Shown: one piece after another, positions 62,438 to 64,000 of the stretch | Position numbering within the stretch: position 1 is the stretch's first letter | Layout: every line of letters starts with the position of its first letter | Assembly: GCA_013297885.1 (NCBI GenBank) | Contig: JAAFIR010000003.1 | Coordinates: 1 to 64,000 of the forward strand | DNA from: Leptospirales bacterium | GTDB taxonomy: Bacteria > Spirochaetota > Leptospiria > Leptospirales > Leptospiraceae | Direction: 5' to 3' | DNA: 64,000 nucleotides | The notes under the pieces: model-generated | What the model was told of the DNA's origin: nothing | Seen by the model: the letters and a program-made list of their open reading frames with translations, nothing else | Database searches by the model: none | Translations under genes and position numbers: made by a program

Positions 62438-64000
62438 ATGGCACAAAAAAAAAAAATTTTAGTTACAACTGCCCTACCTTATGCAAATGGTCCAATTCAT
62501 CTTGGTCATTTATTAGAAGGAATTCAAGCAGATATTTGGGTCAGATTTCAAAAACTTTCAGGAAATGAATGTTACTTTTTTTGTGCAGATGACACTCACG
62601 GAACTCCGGTGATGTTAGCTGCAAAAAAAGAAGGTATCAGTCCTGAAGAATTAGTTTCTAGAATTCACAAAGAACATTATAAAGATTTAACCAGCTTCCA
62701 TATTGAATATGATAATTATTATACAACTAACTCAGATGAAAATAAATTTTATTCTGAAGATATCTATTTAAAACTAAAAGAAAAAAAATACATCAATGAA
62801 AGAGAAATTGAACAAGCTTATTGTGAACATGATAAAATGTTTTTACCTGATCGTTTTATCAAAGGAACTTGTCCAAAATGTGGAGCTAAGGACCAATATG
62901 GTGATGGTTGTGAAGTTTGTGGTGCAAGTTATTCACCCACAGATTTAGTTGATTCTACTTGTGCTATTTGTGGAACCAAACCAGTTCGCAAAAATTCTAA
63001 ACATCTTTTTTTTGATCTAAAAAAATTAAAAAATGAAATTTGGTCATGGATAGAAAATCCAAATCATGTTCATGATGGTGTTAGAAATAAATTAAAAGAA
63101 TGGTTTAAAGAAGATTTAAGAGAATGGGATATTTCTAGAGATGCTCCTTATTTTGGTTTTAAAATTCCTGGTGAACTCGAAAAATATTTTTATGTTTGGC
63201 TAGATGCTCCTGTAGGTTATATGGCTTCATCTAAAAATTTTTTTAAAGAAGATTCTATTTTTACTAATTTTTGGGAAAAGGGGATCGGTGAAATTGTTCA
63301 TTTTGTTGGAAAAGATATTTTATATTTTCATACATTGTTTTGGCCAGCGATGTTAATTGGATCTGGATACAAAACTCCTACTCGTGTAAATGTCCACGGA
63401 TTTATAAAAGTAAATGGCGAAAAAATGTCTAAGTCAAAAGGGACATTCATAAAAGCTTCTAGTTTTGCAAAAAATTTGAACCCAGAACATTTTAGATATT
63501 TTTTAGCATCTAAGCTAAATGATAATCTGGAAGATATTGATTTGAGTTTTTCAGAATTTAGTTCCAAAATTAATTCTGGTCTTGTTGGAAATATTATCAA
63601 TATTTTATCTAGGACTTCCACTTCTATTTTAGATAAACTAGATAGAAAAATAGGAAAATTAAATGATGAAGGTAAACAAATTTTATCCTTGTTAGTTTCA
63701 AAAAAATCAGAAATAGAAAAACATTATTCTGAAAAAAATTATATTAAAGTAATAAAAGAAATTGAATTACTTGGTGATTTAGTAAATAAATTTGTAAACG
63801 ATAAAGCTCCTTGGAGTTTAGTAAAATCAAATTTAGAAGAAGCAAGATTTGTAGTTACAACAGCAGTTAATGCTTCTAGAATTTTAGGAATTTATTTACA
63901 ACCAATTTTACCAAATATATCATCAAAGATTTTTAACCAATTTGGTTTATCCGAAAAGATAAATTTTTCTGAAATAGAAAATTTTATAGAAGAAATTAAA
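62438..64000 (+). CDS. metG: Methionyl-tRNA synthetase (3' end beyond the window)
   Basis: At least 521 codons are open to the right edge, with no stop. It starts at the ATG at 62438 within a good context (AGGAAGG upstream). The HIGH-type motif is TTALPYANGPIHLGHLLEG near 9, and the zinc knuckle region has GTCPKCGAKDQYG, GCEVCGASY and CAICGTK. The KMSKS motif is VNGEKMSKSKGTFIKASSF at about 329. A helical anticodon domain follows. It charges initiator and elongator tRNA-Met. A 12-A run near codon 4 codes for three lysines and keeps frame. Confidence 0.95.
   Translation, partial: MAQKKKILVTTALPYANGPIHLGHLLEGIQADIWVRFQKLSGNECYFFCADDTHGTPVMLAAKKEGISPEELVSRIHKEHYKDLTSFHIEYDNYYTTNSDENKFYSEDIYLKLKEKKYINEREIEQAYCEHDKMFLPDRFIKGTCPKCGAKDQYGDGCEVCGASYSPTDLVDSTCAICGTKPVRKNSKHLFFDLKKLKNEIWSWIENPNHVHDGVRNKLKEWFKEDLREWDISRDAPYFGFKIPGELEKYFYVWLDAPVGYMASSKNFFKEDSIFTNFWEKGIGEIVHFVGKDILYFHTLFWPAMLIGSGYKTPTRVNVHGFIKVNGEKMSKSKGTFIKASSFAKNLNPEHFRYFLASKLNDNLEDIDLSFSEFSSKINSGLVGNIINILSRTSTSILDKLDRKIGKLNDEGKQILSLLVSKKSEIEKHYSEKNYIKVIKEIELLGDLVNKFVNDKAPWSLVKSNLEEARFVVTTAVNASRILGIYLQPILPNISSKIFNQFGLSEKINFSEIENFIEEIK

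Noticed and set aside
1-64000. tRNA or rRNA genes
   Set aside because: I looked in all gaps for cloverleaf-like GC-richer segments and the GTTCRANYC arm and saw none; the GC-richer islands are all element copies.

Overview
The window is strongly AT-rich bacterial chromosome. It looks like a member of the Leptospiraceae or a close low-GC spirochaete. I infer this from gene content and style, not from a marker gene: many short-lipobox lipoproteins, tandem TRL-like lipoproteins, a DUF5683-type protein, a DUF445 membrane protein, a short ParC/ParE-like pair, and an alternative complex III operon. There are no rRNA or tRNA genes, no insertion sequence with a transposase and no CRISPR array.

Layout. 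0.3-7.7 kb: a TPR-like protein, lipoproteins, an RNA methyltransferase (THUMP), an N-acetylglutamate-synthase-like protein, a DCC-family thiol protein, three tandem TRL-like lipoproteins and a DUF5683-type protein. 8.0-9.6 kb: an ECF sigma factor with a FecR-like partner. 10.2-20.9 kb: SRPBCC protein, patatin, ABC exporter, NlpC/P60 protein, then a tightly overlapping run recO - small membrane protein - argS - cinA - beta-propeller-like protein - cysteine-cluster protein. 21.4-29.2 kb: complete actABCDEF (alternative complex III, quinol oxidation) plus an SH3-like lipoprotein, with no terminal oxidase next to it. 29.4-31.9 kb: orphan membrane proteins and a VapBC toxin-antitoxin pair. 32-48.8 kb: mostly housekeeping (pheT, a sugar nucleotidyltransferase, DUF445 coupled to a tyrosine recombinase, a YcaQ-like glycosylase, trxB, OsmC, parC/parE-like genes, gltX). 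48.9-50.4 kb: a decaying cluster with an AAA-ATPase remnant and a probable in-frame amber codon. 50.7-64 kb: a coiled-coil nuclease-like protein, mgtE, a WecA/MraY-type transferase, an MFS transporter, a phasin-like protein, a bifunctional nuclease, an SDR, mtnP, and the start of metG, which runs off the window.

The most striking signal is non-coding. A family of about 130-180 bp structured elements occurs ten times complete and twice partial in 64 kb. Each copy has a conserved frame: a TTTGGGCGA entry, a GTGCTTTCCGC-like middle joint and a TTCAATCACTTTCGC-like exit. The frame brackets two hairpins whose arms are unrelated between most copies. Four to five base pairs joining the two ends co-vary (GCGAA/TTCGC, GCGAT/ATCGC, GCGAG/CTCGC, GCGTT/AACGC), so a three-helix junction is conserved rather than a sequence. 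Seven of ten complete copies start 4-26 nt after a stop codon, in the sense direction. From memory this resembles a repeat seen in Bacteroidetes genomes and may relate to the Flavo-1 RNA motif; I could not check that.

Gene starts were moved from the longest reading frame wherever a ribosome binding site or an ATGA-type overlap decided the matter.
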